DNA from: Morella rubra
Taxonomy: Eukaryota > Streptophyta > Magnoliopsida > Fagales > Myricaceae
Assembly: GCA_003952965.2 (NCBI GenBank)
Contig: CM025851.1
Location: 15,364,099-15,428,098 of the forward strand
DNA: 64,000 bases
Direction: 5' to 3'
The notes under the pieces were generated by a model. The model saw nothing but the letters and a program-made list of their open reading frames with translations, searched no databases and was not told where the DNA came from. The first letter of the stretch is position 1; every line of letters starts with the position of its first letter. Shown piece by piece: positions 49,730 to 61,539 of this stretch. A program made the translations under genes and the position numbers.

Positions 49730-50724
49730 TATCCAGAATTTTGTGAGAAATCACACTCCAGATTTTTTGTGCTTGGTTGAGACCAAGGTTATTGATGTTA
49801 TTGGTATTTTGAACAATCTTGGGGGGTGTTCGTTTTGTAAAAAACTGTAGGATTTTGGTAAAATTGTGAATATTTATGTAGATTAGAGTTTTATAGGTTT
49901 TTGTATAAAGGTTAGTGAAAAGTATTAAATTTATAGGTTTTTGTATAAAGGTTAGTGAAAAGTATTAAAGATATTTAATTTTTGTTAGAGTTTCTAAAAA
50001 GGTGTAGAGAGAGATGATTTGATGTAATTGTTTAATAAAAAATTATTGGAGTTAGGTGAAAAAATATAGAGAGAAGATTTGTTATAATTTTTTTTTTGAA
50101 AAGTTATTGGAGTTTGTGTGTAAGATTTTGGATATTGGTTTTGCAAATTGTTTTGAATACATTTGTATTCTAGAATAATTTTGAAAACGAACATGCCCTT
50201 GGTTTTTATCATTTTGTGCACCACCCTCCTGTGGGTAGGAAAAGAGGCTTTCTGTTGGCTTGGCGTTTAGAAGTTGTCTGTGTTAATGCTAATATTATCA
50301 GTATTTTAGTGTACTCTGATCCATCTAATAATCCTTGGCTTCTTTCAGGTTTTTATGGCCCCACTGAATGGCACCTCAAGTAGCACTTTTGGAACTCTCT
50401 ATTGGATCTCACTCGGGCATTTGTTGGATTGTGGCTTTGCCTCGGTGATTTTAACTATATCTTAAATAGTGATGAAAAAAAGGAGGCCACCTCTTTGCTT
50501 CCTCTTCATTTAATGCTTTTAACAATTTTATGAATGTGTGTGGCTTGATTGATTTGGGTTTTAAGGGAAAAAAATTTATTTGGTCAAACAATAGAGATGG
50601 TTTGGCTAATATTTGTGAACGATTGGATAGAGTTGTGGCTAATACCGAGTGGCAATCTCTATTTCCCAAGAGTTGGATTACTCACTTGATTTGCTCATCT
50701 TTGGACCATTCTCTATTCTTTTAG
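49730..50724 (+). pseudogene. LINE ORF2 endonuclease domain, split by a MITE
   Basis: Reads PDFLCLVETKV before the MITE. After it come GFYGPTEWHLK, LCLGDFNYIL, ERLDRVV and SSLDHSLFF, the metal- and DNA-contact motifs of apurinic-type endonucleases. In-frame stops and the 376-bp insertion abolish it. Confidence 0.85.
49823..50198 (+). mobile_element. AT-rich MITE, family M1 (copy 3)
   Basis: Ends GGGGTGTTCGTTTTG and (inverted) GGGCATGTTCGTTTT, flanked by TTGG on both sides (49819-49822, 50199-50202). Removing it restores a continuous LINE reading (NNLG then FYHF), confirming the borders. It has an internal 40-bp tandem duplication around 49890-49970. Confidence 0.9.
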
Positions 50725-51079
50725 AAACTGATGGGGACACTTTCTCTTATCCCAAACCCTTTCGTTTTGAAGCTATGTGGATTAGTGATCCTTCTTATGA
50801 GTAGGTTATTAAAGAGAGTTGGCTGACTTCATGGATCCCCTGCCTATCGTGTTTGCAAGAAGATCAAAGAGGTCAAAAATGCTTTAAAAGCGTGGAATAA
50901 AAGTCATTTTGGACTTTTGCAAGTATAGATCAAAGCTTTATAGGACCATATTTGTGTTCTTCAAAATGAACTTGCTTCCTTGGAGACTAGTTCTCAAGAA
51001 CGGAATTGCAAAATTGCCTTGGTTGAGGAGCTACGTAGGGATGAGAAATTCTGAAGGCTAAAATCTCGTAAAGTGTGGC

Positions 51080-52480
51080 TCACTACACATGATCTCAACA
51101 CTTAGCATTTCCATTTGTCGACCATCATTCGTCGGTGATGAAATGCCATTGAATTTTGTTAAAGATGGAGCAGAATCTTGGATCTCTTCCCGTGAGGCTA
51201 TAGGCAGCCATATTATTCAGCATTTTCAGATGTTATTTTCTTCCTCTAATTCGTGTATACTTGATGATCTTGAACATTTGATTGTGCTTCAGATTTCAGA
51301 TGAGGAAAATGCTGTTATTTGCTCAATTCCAACGGATGAGGAAATTTTGGAGGCTATTCGGGATATTGGATCTTATAAAAGCCCAGGTCCGGATGGTATG
51401 ACCGGCCTTTTCTTCAAACATTACTGGACCATTGTTGGGCCAGAAGTATGTGCGATGGTAAAACTTTCTTCACTAGAGGTTTCATGTCCTCTGATGTAAA
51501 TCACTCTCATATTGTGCTCATTCCTAAGATTGATGGTCCTAGCGTGATAACCCATTTTAGGCCCACTAGCTTATGCAATATGACTTAAAAATTAATTGCA
51601 AAAATCTTAGCTCGTTGGTTGAGTCTTATTTTGCCACATATTATTTCCTCTTATCAATCGACTTTTGTGCAAGGGACAGTTATTCAAGATAATTCTGCTC
51701 TTACTCATGAGGTTTTCCACATGTTGCGTAGCAAACGCAAGGGCCGCCATTATATGGCTGTGAGAGCGAATATTGAAAAAGCCTATGACCGCATGGAATG
51801 GGGTCTCATTATTCACGCCCTCAAATGCTTTGGGTTTCGGATCACTTTGATTAATTGGATTCACCAATGCGTCTCTACGGTTTCTTATTCTTTGCTATTG
51901 AATGGGTCGTCTTTTGAGTTTTTTAAACCCTCCCATGGGCTTAGGCAAGGAGACCCCCTTTCACCTTTGCTTTTTAACATTGGATCCGAAGTTTTTTCGC
52001 GGATGCTCCTTTGAGAAGAATCTCTTGGTCGGATACATGGGATTAAAATTGGGCAAGGAGTTCCTCATATTTCTAATATTCTATTTGCTGATGACTTACT
52101 CATTTTCACTAGGGCATCAAGGGAGGAAGCACATGTGCTCCTAGATTGCATACACAAATATGGTTGCTGGTCCGGACAGCGACTCAATCTGAGAAAGTCT
52201 TTAGACTCTGTTAGTAGGAATGTGGGCAGGGATTTAAGTTCAGATATTTGTTCTATTCTTCAGCTTGCCCATAAAGCTCATGTGGAAAAACATTTGGGCC
52301 TCTCAATGCAGATCTCTCGCAACAAAAATCACCAATTTAAATACCTTTGTGAGAAGGTTAAACAAAGACTTGAGAGTTGGCATATGAAGATCCTTTCCCA
52401 AGCTGGTTGTCTGGTGTTGATTCGCTCGGTTGCTTCTGCTCTACATACACCATGTCTAACTATCTTATCTTGAAAGCTAT
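51080..52480 (+). pseudogene. LINE ORF2 reverse transcriptase
   Basis: Family blocks in order: YKSPGPDGMTGLFFKHYW, SYQSTFVQGTVIQDN, ANIEKAYDRMEWG, GLRQGDPLSPLLF and, in another frame near 52070, SNILFADDLLIFT with the catalytic FADD. Then the thumb region to about 52480. At least two frameshifts. Confidence 0.92.
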
Positions 52481-53039
52481 TTGTTCCAAAATAGACTCTA
52501 TGATGATGCGCTTCTAGTGGGGATATTCTGATGATAATTCTCATCATCTTTGTATTAAATCTTGGGTATCTTTGTGTAAGCCTAAGCTTGAAGGAGGATT
52601 GGGTCTAAAACTTATGGAGGATATCAATCGGGCTCTTCTTGTGAAACTTGGATGGCAAATCCAATGCTCTTTTGTCCAGTTATGGGTGCAAGCTATTCGT
52701 GGGAAATGCCTGAAGTCTAAATTTATTTGGGATATTCATGGTAAAGCTGGTGATTTGTAGTTTTGGTGTGAAATTACTCGCGTGGCAGGGCTCATAAAAG
52801 AGGCTGCTTGTTACCAATTTCGGTCCAGGTCTGCTATTAGAGTTTGGTCTGACCCTTGGTTGCCTTTTCCTACTCCCCGTGCCCCGATGCCTAGGCTGCC
52901 TTCTGCCTACTTGGATGAGGAGTTGATGGTTAACTCGCTTGTTCTCCCATTTTCTCAAGCTTGGAATTCCACTTTGATACAATCTCTTTTTTGTACTGAG
53001 GACGCTGATGCTATTCTAAACTCTTACCCCCCGCGGGCC

Positions 53040-54095
53040 AATCAGCTTGACTCTCTCTTTTGGTCTACCTCTACCAATGGGAAGTTTTCGTTGAAATCAG
53101 TTTATTCGATCATTGCAGGCCAACAGAATCAAAGCTTGTCCTCTTGGATTGGTGTTGATTGGAAACATCTTTGGTAGGTCCCAATGCAAGACTGTCTCAA
53201 GCTTTTTCTCTCAAAGATTGCTTGGAATTGTCTTCCCTACAAGGCTAATATTGAGAGATCTCTCTATCGATCTATAGATGATAATATATGTGGTTTTTGC
53301 TATCAAATGGGTGAGTCTTTTGTGCATATCTTTTTTGAATGTCCTGTTGCCCAGATTGCTTGGAGAGAAAGCCCATGATCCCTATCTATTCATCTTTTCC
53401 CTTCTCAAGGTATTTCAGATTGGATCCAGATTATACTCAAGCCTGCCTAGCATCTCAATCTTCTCGTGGACCAACAATTTAATTGTACCAGATATGCCGC
53501 AATTTTGTTTGACTCTATTTGGTTTTTTCGCAACCAATTTATTCACCAAGGGGGTGAGTTGGAGGTATCCGCTCTCCTCAGGTCGATCCACTCTTGTTGT
53601 TCAGAACTCATTTCTGCTTGGTAAGAGAAAATTCCCCAACCAGACTCGGTTTGGCAACGTCCCCCGCTCGGTGTTTGGAAAATTAATTTTGACGTTGTGA
53701 TCTTTATGACCTTCTCCCTTGCAACTGCTGTTTGTCGTGATTCTGAAGGTCATGTCCTCTTTGTTCGAACTAAGAGGTGACCTCCATGCGGTCCACTTGT
53801 AGGCGAGGCATGGGCAGCTCTTCATGTTGCTCAGGAGGCTTTTTTTTCTTCCTAACCATCGCATTTTACTGGAGGGGATTCTTTGCTGGTTATTGATGCC
53901 ATTTGTCATGCCAGATCTGATGTGGAGTGGCAAATTATTCCTATTGTGGCAGATATTTGTATTTAAGAGGGAGGCTAATGACCTTGCTCATAGGGTTGCT
54001 GAGTGGGCATGTACTGCTAATTTAGTGGGGAACATCCCCCACTCTTGTATCCCTGCATCTATTATTTTGAGCGACAATCCATGGTTCCCTCCATG
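53040..54095 (+). pseudogene. LINE zf-RVT and RNase H-like domains
   Basis: The zf-RVT region gives FSLKSVYSIIAG, ICGFCYQMGESFVHIFFECP. The RNase H part (53690-54095) reads GPLVGEAWAALHVAQEA, FTGGDSLLVIDAI and ends NLVGNIPHSCIPASIILSDN. That tail is homologous to the minus-strand fragment at 63106-63639. Confidence 0.85.
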
Positions 54096-54155
54096 AATTG
54101 TTTGCTCTCTTTTAATGGACTTCTTTACTTTAAAAAAAAAAAGAAAAAAAAAAGC

Positions 54156-56430
54156 ATGTTGGTCTTGTCTATATGCTTTTTCTGCGGTAATAAGCTTTTC
54201 ACCTTTCCTATGCTATAACTTCACTTTATTTTGGGTCTTTTGAGGATAAGAAAGCAAGATGAAAGAGGGCAACATCAATTACTTTGATACTGTATAGGCT
54301 GTGGACTGGTAGACTAATTAGAACTAGTGTAGTTTGTTTAGCTTATCAACCTAAGAAAGTTGCTGATAATTACCTTAATGGTTCCTCTCGGAGATGGTCA
54401 ACTCAGAGTCTTACATTGCAATGTGATAACAATGTCGTGGTTATGCGGTCATGAAATCTACCGACTTAAATGATCAAAGTAGCTGCTTATGAACCTGAGT
54501 TGTTATGTGATATTCCAAAGGAACTTTCTGGAGCCATTTCCTAGCTCTGTTTAGAGCAAGGCTGAGAAATTGCAGATTAGAATAGGATTGCATTTGTTCC
54601 AACTAATTTTGAAAATAGAATTGGGTCATAGTATATTTATCATTCTTTACCATTTACTTAAAGCAGTATGTATAGAGAAATGCCCACATTCTATAATGGA
54701 CCAGTTCCTAAAATATGTCTGCTATTCCTTTTATAGGATATGCCTAAGTTCACGTCTAAGTACACCTCATCGTGTCTATTTCTTATCATTATTCTAGCAG
54801 TAGGTTTTTATTTTTTGTTTTCTAAGCCTACCAGTTGGTATTTTTTTTTTCTTTCCAAGTACCAGTTGGTATTGTTATATGACGATTCCTGTTATCCAAT
54901 ATTTGTTCTTGTGGTTGTGGTTTTGGTCGTGGTTATTGTTGTTGGTCTTTTTGTTATTGTTTTTATTGCTTTATCGTAAACATCATAATTTGATGCCTTT
55001 CTGATCTGTGAACATGCCTATAATTTTTATTAATGATAGTTGCATTTCGCCCTCTTAGTTTTTCTTTTAATCCTTTTGGTTTTTTTTTTCAAATTCTCTT
55101 GATTTATATATTCTGTGAAATTTATTTTATGCAAATAGCTAAAAGCAGTGAACAGGATATTCTAGTTCTCGTGCTGTGCCATATGAAGCAAATAGTTTTT
55201 GCGCCTTCCCTCATGGCTCATCTTCCTAGCTTTTTATTCTTTATATTGTGTGTCTCATTGTAGCTGTTGTGCTTAAACAATGTATTTTCTTTGCTCTTTC
55301 ATTCCTTGCACTACCTCTCAAATCCCTCCCTCAACTTTTCATTCGGTGTGCTATTTAACAAGTCTTTGTTTAGGTACATATAACAATAATTTAGGGAAGG
55401 GTGGATTGTTCTGTTGAAACAATCCAGTTAATCTAAAAGCAGAGGAAAGGGGTTGGAGCGGCAGTTAGAAGCTGAAATCAAGAAGCAAGATCAACGGTGT
55501 CAGGATGGATGAATATTATCTTCCCAGCTTTTTCTTCTTTTTGTTATCTGTCTCACTACAGCTGTTGTGCTTAAACAATGTCGTTTCTTAGCTCTTTCAT
55601 TTCTTTCGACAAGAGGATTTCATTAATGTGGTTTGACGGTTCTCATATAGTATCATATAAAAGGTTTATGCTGTGCTTTTCTTCCTTGTTATTGTTAAAA
55701 TTAACACGGTGGTCGTTCCAAAGCACCCAATTGGGCCTTTGTTATTGTTAAATATACATACGACTTAATATACCACGGAAGTACTCTTGTTGGTTTGTTT
55801 TTGCTTAGCATTAATGAGTTATCTTGCCAGTTTGTTTGGATCGTGGCTCATGGTCATTTATGGTTGTCTTTGGTGGCAGCAAGCTTGCAATTTGTGTGTG
55901 TCTCCATTTTTGGGATACGCCTTAGCTTAAATTTAATTAAAAGTAAGTTTCAAAAGGGTGTTTTTTACCATCCTTTTCAGGGTTTAGGTTTTGCTTGCCC
56001 CTCTTAATATATACCAAAATCTTTGTTTTCTGGAAAATATATACCAAAATCATCATCACAACTTATGTTCTTTTGCAGTTTAAAGTATTGTTTCATTTGG
56101 TTGAAGACATGAAAGATGGGGATTTTGTTACTTTCTGCTATCCTCTGTTTCAAAGAGGGACTAACGAATGAAGCATATGAATGATTTAGGAGTTTGGATT
56201 GTAATAGGAAGGTGCCTATTCGTTCTTGAAATCCGTCCCTAGTTGGTTTTATTTAGTGGCATGTTCTCATTTTTTGTCTGTCTTAGATTTGCAGCATTTA
56301 GGGTGTTAAGCATAAAAGGCAAGTTTTGTGGATGGCCTCGTGGCAACAAAAAGGAAAACGGCGTTGTTATAAGAAATAAACCCGGCTTAGTAATACAAGG
56401 TAATTTTCTTCCACATCGGTTTATTTGAGG
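54156..56430. other. Intergenic, T-rich, with a short direct repeat
   Basis: No gene seen. 55225-55310 and 55530-55612 share about 80 bp (CTGTTGTGCTTAAACAATGT and flanks), an old local duplication. Confidence 0.6.
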
Positions 56431-56439
56431 TAGTATTCC

Positions 56440-57895
56440 CAGTCAACGATGTAACCAAATCAAGGAAAGGTTGGACCGTAGTCTAGCCCATCCTCAATGG
56501 CGATAATTGTTTCCTAAAGCAACCGTCCAGCATCTTCCTCTTTCGGCATCCGACCACCTGTCCTATACTCAATACTAACGGGGAATCCTCTGCTTTGCCT
56601 AAACGCTTCAAATTTGAAGAGTTTTGGACAAGAGACCAGGACAACAACGGCCTAGTACAAGAAGCTTGGAATGCCTACATCCCAGGATCTCTTGCGTTTC
56701 ACCTTTGCAAGAAGATCAAGATGGTCAGAAATGCACTCAGAACTTGGAATAGCCACTTCTTCGGCAACGTCCAATTCCCAATAAAAACCATCTGCCGCCA
56801 CCTTCAACATCTTCATCATGCTCCATCACCAGATGATCAGGAACTTGACTCCACGTTATGACACCATCTCCAAGAGCAGCTTAAAAGGGAAGAAGTTTTG
56901 TGGAGGCAAAAATCTCGAGTGCAATGGTTGAGATTGAGAGATATCAATATTCGTTTTTTCCACCTCTCAAATATCATTCGCCACAGGAAAAATGCTGTGG
57001 GCATGATCAAGCCATGGACTCCGGAGAATGGACCGCTGACGTTGCAACCATTGCTTCTTTCTTTGTGTCGCACTACCGAAACCTCTTTACAACCGAATCT
57101 CCACAAAGCCTTGCAGAATTGGATGTTATTATTTCCCCAGCCTTATCCGAAGATCACAACTCTGGTCTCTGTGAAATTCCATCGATCTAAGAAATCAAGT
57201 GCTATATTCCAAATTGGTCAAACAAATCCCGAGGACCAGATGGTCTAACTGCCTTGTTTTACAAACATTACTGGCCAATCGAAGCTGTTTTAAGCTTTTT
57301 CCACAACGGCTGCCCCTTGAAAGCTATGAACCACACCCGCCCTTCTCCCCAAAATCGACACTCCCACCAAGCCGAGCCAATTCCGATCCATTAGCCTCTG
57401 TAATGTCTCCCAAAAGACTATATCGAAAATACTTGCAAATCGGCTTAAACAAGTGTTATCGAAATTGATCTCCCCAATACAAGTTGTGTTTGTCACCGGC
57501 AGAACTGTTCAGGACCACGTTTTCTTAGCCCAGGAAGCTCTCAACGTCAAGAAGAAAAAACAAGACAGCATCCCCATCACGGTATTGAAACTGGATATTG
57601 AAAATGCATATGATCGCATGAGTTGGGAATTTTGGAATATTATGAGCTGTTTTGGTTTCAGCAATAGGTGGATTTCATGGATCATACAGTGCATTTCAAC
57701 ACCCTTATACTCGGTTCTCATTAATGGGAGCCCTAGGGCTTGAGATTGGGCGACCTCCTCTCTCCGTTCTCGTTTATTTTAGGCTCAGAAGTTCTATCTC
57801 GACTCTTCCTCAAAGCAGAACTTGCATCTCAAATCACCAGATAAAGCTATCAAGACAAGGTTCGTCCATCTCCCATTTATTTTGGGCTTAATTAC
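56440..57895 (+). mobile_element. LINE fragment (endonuclease end to reverse transcriptase)
   Basis: Reads IKERLDRSLAHPQWR and ASDHLSYTQ, then PKRFKFEEFWTRD. A spacer follows (VQWLRLRDINIRFFH), and the RT part gives IQVVFVTGRTVQDHVFLAQE and KLDIENAYDRMSWEFW. It stops before the FADD block, where sequence GGGCTTAATTACTCTATGG begins. Different subfamily from the LINE at 47739. Confidence 0.88.
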
Positions 57896-58730
57896 TCTAT
57901 GGTCCTTGTGTATTTCAAATCTCAAACTGGTGCCTAAGTATTGTTTGTTCTCATGTGAAATATTAATGTACTAATATAACCATTTTCTTCGATTAACGTC
58001 TGCATTTAAACAGCAATATCCTACGTAGTTAGCGGAGACACGTTTTAAACAATACTAGACTTTCACGTATCCATTCTTAGTGGTTAAGAATTACTTGGTA
58101 TCACTTCTTTGTGACGCATATTTGATCTAGATGGGACATTTGAGCTAACACAAGAAATGTTGAGGATAGCTTCCACATCACCAAATAGCTAATTAAGCCC
58201 TGCTACAGATAGAGGTCAGTGGGAGAGGCACAAGGAGGGAGGGGTTGCAGCAGATCCTCCCCATCGGTAAGAACGTCGCTAAGATCTTGTTTCGTCAACA
58301 TTTCTTTGCAAATAAAACCTTCATCTATTCTGTCGAAAAAATAATACGAGCTTCAGAAATTTTGTTTTTGGTATAGCGTCTCATCGTTTTAATGGTGCAA
58401 GGGTTGATCTCAAGTTCAAACAAAAGAATTCAAGGAAGAGAGTTTTTACTCCAATTGTGTAACAGTGTGCATTCCTTAATTAAGAAATTAGAGAGCAATA
58501 CGAATTTCAAAAAACCAACACAGTGTCCATCGACCCGGCTGACTATTGAAGCAAGAATTCTGAGGGGATTCGGGAGCAAAAATGATGGCTTAGATCCAAT
58601 TTGTAGTTGAGGATGACTCCTTTGAATTAGTACCTAGGCTTTTGAAATAACCAGCTTTAAAGAGGACTTCAGTTTGCGTTACAAAACCCCATAATTTGAG
58701 GTAGCGTCAATAATATGTCTTGAAAATTTT
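57896..58730. other. Spacer
   Basis: Left part (TTAATTACTCTATGGTCC) resembles a terminal repeat of Mutator-like or fold-back elements, without a partner. No gene. Confidence 0.45.
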
Positions 58731-59168
58731 GAAATATAAATATTATTAAAAAATAAATCTAAAATTAATAAAAAATAATTTAATATATATAAAGAAAGGA
58801 TCGGGGACCCCTAATCTTTTCATGGTGAAGGGGGAGAATCCTCTCTCCACCTTTATCTACCTAGAACTGGGTGGTCAGCGGAGGGAGAAGGAATCCCTCC
58901 TCCACCTCGGCTCTGGGGCTGTTGGGGGACCTCCCCCATCTTGCGATGGTTTGGAGGTCCGCTCAGGGTGGAGGAGGGATTTCTCCTCCCTCCGCTGGCC
59001 ACCCAGTTCTAGGCGGCCAGACTCCCCCAGCGGCTAGCTCCTCCTCCATCGTGAAAAGATCATGGGTCTTTTTTTTTTTAAAAAAATATATATATATATA
59101 TTAAATTAATTATTATTTTTTATTAATTTTAGATTTTATTTTATTTTTTAAATATTTTTATATTTATT
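58731..59168. mobile_element. Fold-back palindromic element
   Basis: Nearly the whole segment is one long inverted repeat. Outer AT-rich arms share AATAAATCTAAAATTAATAA (inverted on the right). Inner GC-rich arms 58859-58906 and 58967-59012 match over about 47 bp around CTAGAACTGGGTGG and GCGGAGGGAGAAGG. The apical segment is about 60 bp. Confidence 0.85.
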
Positions 59169-59764
59169 TTTATTTTAACGACACGTGTCACATTGCAATT
59201 AGGCATAATGAATTTTCCGTTAAACAAGTCTAACGGCGTTAGGTCGAGTGAGTTTCGGTACCAAAATGACAAACCTAGTGAGCTTTTTAAAAATTTTTAA
59301 AACCCCAGTAAATTTTTTAAAAAGGCACTAAAACCTAGTGCGTTGTTTGTAAATTTTCCTAAATTTAATAAAAATAACTAATACTAACTAGATAATTCTT
59401 GTTCCCCGTAGTTAGGCAAATTACAAGAACCCCTCAAACTATCACTTTAATCTCAAATACCCCTCAAACTTTTCTTCTTAGTTTATGGAAGGCATAATGG
59501 TCTTTTCACGCAAGGTGAGGGTCATAGAAGACATAGGACGGAATCCGTTAAAAATAATATCCTAAATTGGTTGAGGGATGGAACCATTACAATCATAAAG
59601 TTCAAGGTGGTTAGTTACAGTGAGTTAGAATTTAGGAGTAATTAAAATTAGCACGTATTGCAAATTTAAACACATCATGATCTATCCACTAAAAAGCACG
59701 TATTGCAAAGCACAACTTCACTAAAATTAAGCACGTACAGGAAATCTAAAACAGAAGATTAGAA
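59169..59764. other. Spacer
   Basis: AT-rich; a stretch near 59395-59620 (CCTCAAACT, GGTTGAGGG) looks like decayed repeat. No gene. Confidence 0.5.
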
Positions 59765-60025
59765 CTAAATTATTTGTAATAAGTTATTTAGTTTCATGCT
59801 ACCGTTAACTTTTACATCCAAAATCCGAAAAGGAAACTCCACATCCAGAGCCCACATGTGGTGTAGAGAATACAGTACCCGGAAGATTAAGCTACGGTTC
59901 ATGCGCATAGACGCCGGCTTGGTTGATTTCACATCCGCTTGGCATACTTTCCTCCACAAATAATAGGAAAGCAGCTCTTGGTCGCTAGGATCAAACCCAA
60001 TACCTACCGGCAGGAAAGAAATCAT
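59765..60025 (-). pseudogene. NAC-domain N-terminal fragment
   Basis: Begins M-ISFLPVGIGFDPSDQELL, then SYYLWRKV. This matches NAC subdomain A (LPxGxRFxPTDEELxxxYLxxK), with G, D and S replacing usual residues. Beyond it the expected subdomain B (EPWDLP) is absent. A TATATAA-like box lies about 95 bases upstream (60119-60126, minus). NAC proteins are plant transcription factors; this is either a fragment or a first exon with the rest lost. No downstream NAC exon was found on the minus strand. Confidence 0.65.
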
Positions 60026-60290
60026 CTTTCTTTTCCTTTTTCTCCCTCTCTTTGTTGATTTCCGGAAGGAGAAGGAAAATCTCTCTTTTTTTGGTACCCT
60101 GGTTTAATGATTTCGCGTTTATATAGATAGACATTCAGGCTTGTAATACAAGGTGAATGGCCCCTGATGGGTACGAAAATACCGGCCCAAAACCGAGTAT
60201 CTGGTATATCTCCTTTCTTTTGAAATCTAGTAGTTTATTTTGTATCTGGTATGTCGCAAGAAAATCATTCAAATACAATATATATATATA

Positions 60291-60340
60291 CAGGGGGGAG
60301 GGAGGGAGGGAGGGAGGGGCCAGGGGGGGCCGTGGCCCCT
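60291..60340 (+). repeat. G-rich tract with G-quadruplex potential
   Basis: Six or more runs of three or more G separated by one to two bases within about 45 bp (GGGGGGAGGGAGGGAGGG and on), at the left hAT terminus. Confidence 0.85.
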
Positions 60341-61531
60341 CCAAAAGTTTTGTGAAAATTTATTTAGTATATATATTTAGAGGCTTGACTGAAAAAATTT
60401 ACAATTGGCCCTTTCAAAATTTTAAATTTATATTTGGTCCCCCCAAATTAAAGTCCACAACATTTAAAAAATTATTAAAACCAATGCGTTATAGGTGAAA
60501 TCCAAAATTTTCTTATTGTCTATGTCAAGCACTACAACAAGAAACTCAAGACATTTTAAATGTTAAGCATTTGGTCAAAACTACAAAAGAGCTCATTCAA
60601 GAGTTGAGAGAAAATGGTTGAGATGCCTTTTTTGAGAATGTGAAGTCATTTTGTGAAAAACATGATATTGAAGTTCCTGATATGAATGCTTTGTACAAGT
60701 CAGGTCGAGCTAGGTCTCAGAGTCAACGAGATCATATTACAATTGAGCACCATTATCGAATTGACATATTTGTGGCTGCAATTGACTCTCAATTATAAGA
60801 ACTAAATAGCAGGTTTAGTGACAAAGCAACAGAACTTCTTATTCTTAGCTCAACTTTGGATCCTAAGAATGCATCTAACTTCTTCAATATTTATGATATT
60901 TGTAGACTTGTTGAAAAATTTTACCCTGAAGATTTTACAGAGTAAGAAAAGATTCAGTTGAAATATCAATTGCAAATCTTAAAGTGTGATGTGTCTCACG
61001 ATCCTGATTTCAAAAGTTTGTATACAATTTCTAAGTTATGCCAAAAATTGGTAGAACCAAGAAGATCAAAGATTTTCCATTTGATTGATAGATTGATTCG
61101 TCTTGTGTTAACTCTTCCAGTTTCAATAGCTACTATAGAGTGAGCTTTTTCAGTCATGAAAATCATTAAAACAAGACTTTACAACAAGATAGAAGATGAA
61201 TTTCTTGCAAATTCTTTGGTTATTTATATTGAGAAAGAAATTGCTGCAACTGTTAGCACATAAATGTTAATAGATGATTTCGACTCTTTAAGAGTCGTCG
61301 AGTTGCCCTGTAATAGGATATTAGTATGCTTTTGTATATTTTTTTTTAGTATATCTACAATCAAGTAGATAAGATAAATTTTTGTGTACCTGTTTTTAGT
61401 TCTAAATCAAGGTTAACATATAACAAAATACTGTTGCAAATTTTTTATGTTCTATAATATTTGAATTTTGTTTTTAATAATATTATTTAATTAGCCTGGT
61501 CCCCCTAATAAAAAAATCCTAGCTCCGCCAC
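60291..61531 (+). mobile_element. hAT element remnant with transposase relic
   Basis: Starts CAGGGGGGAGGG and ends TAGCTCCGCCAC, flanked by TATATATA on both sides in a TA-rich site (60283-60290, 61532-61539). The internal frame reads TTKELIQELREN, FCEKHDIEVPDMNALY, LLILSSTLDPKNASN and PVSIATIERAFSVMK-type dimerisation sequence (TGA in place of one codon). At least four stops. The N-terminal part is missing. Confidence 0.85.
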
Positions 61532-61539
61532 TATATATA

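Larger units (their letters stand above)
47739..54155 (+). mobile_element. L1-type LINE, nearly full length but decayed
   Basis: Order on plus: ORF1 with DUF4283 and CCHC knuckle, then ORF2 endonuclease, reverse transcriptase, zf-RVT and RNase H, then an A-rich tail (54132-54153). Many stops and shifts occur throughout. A MITE (49823-50198) sits inside the endonuclease region. Such elements copy themselves by target-primed reverse transcription; this copy cannot. Confidence 0.93.

Noticed and set aside
54740-54979. 79-codon hydrophobic plus ORF resembling a membrane peptide
   Set aside because: Produced by a T/G-rich low-complexity stretch; no start context or conserved pattern.
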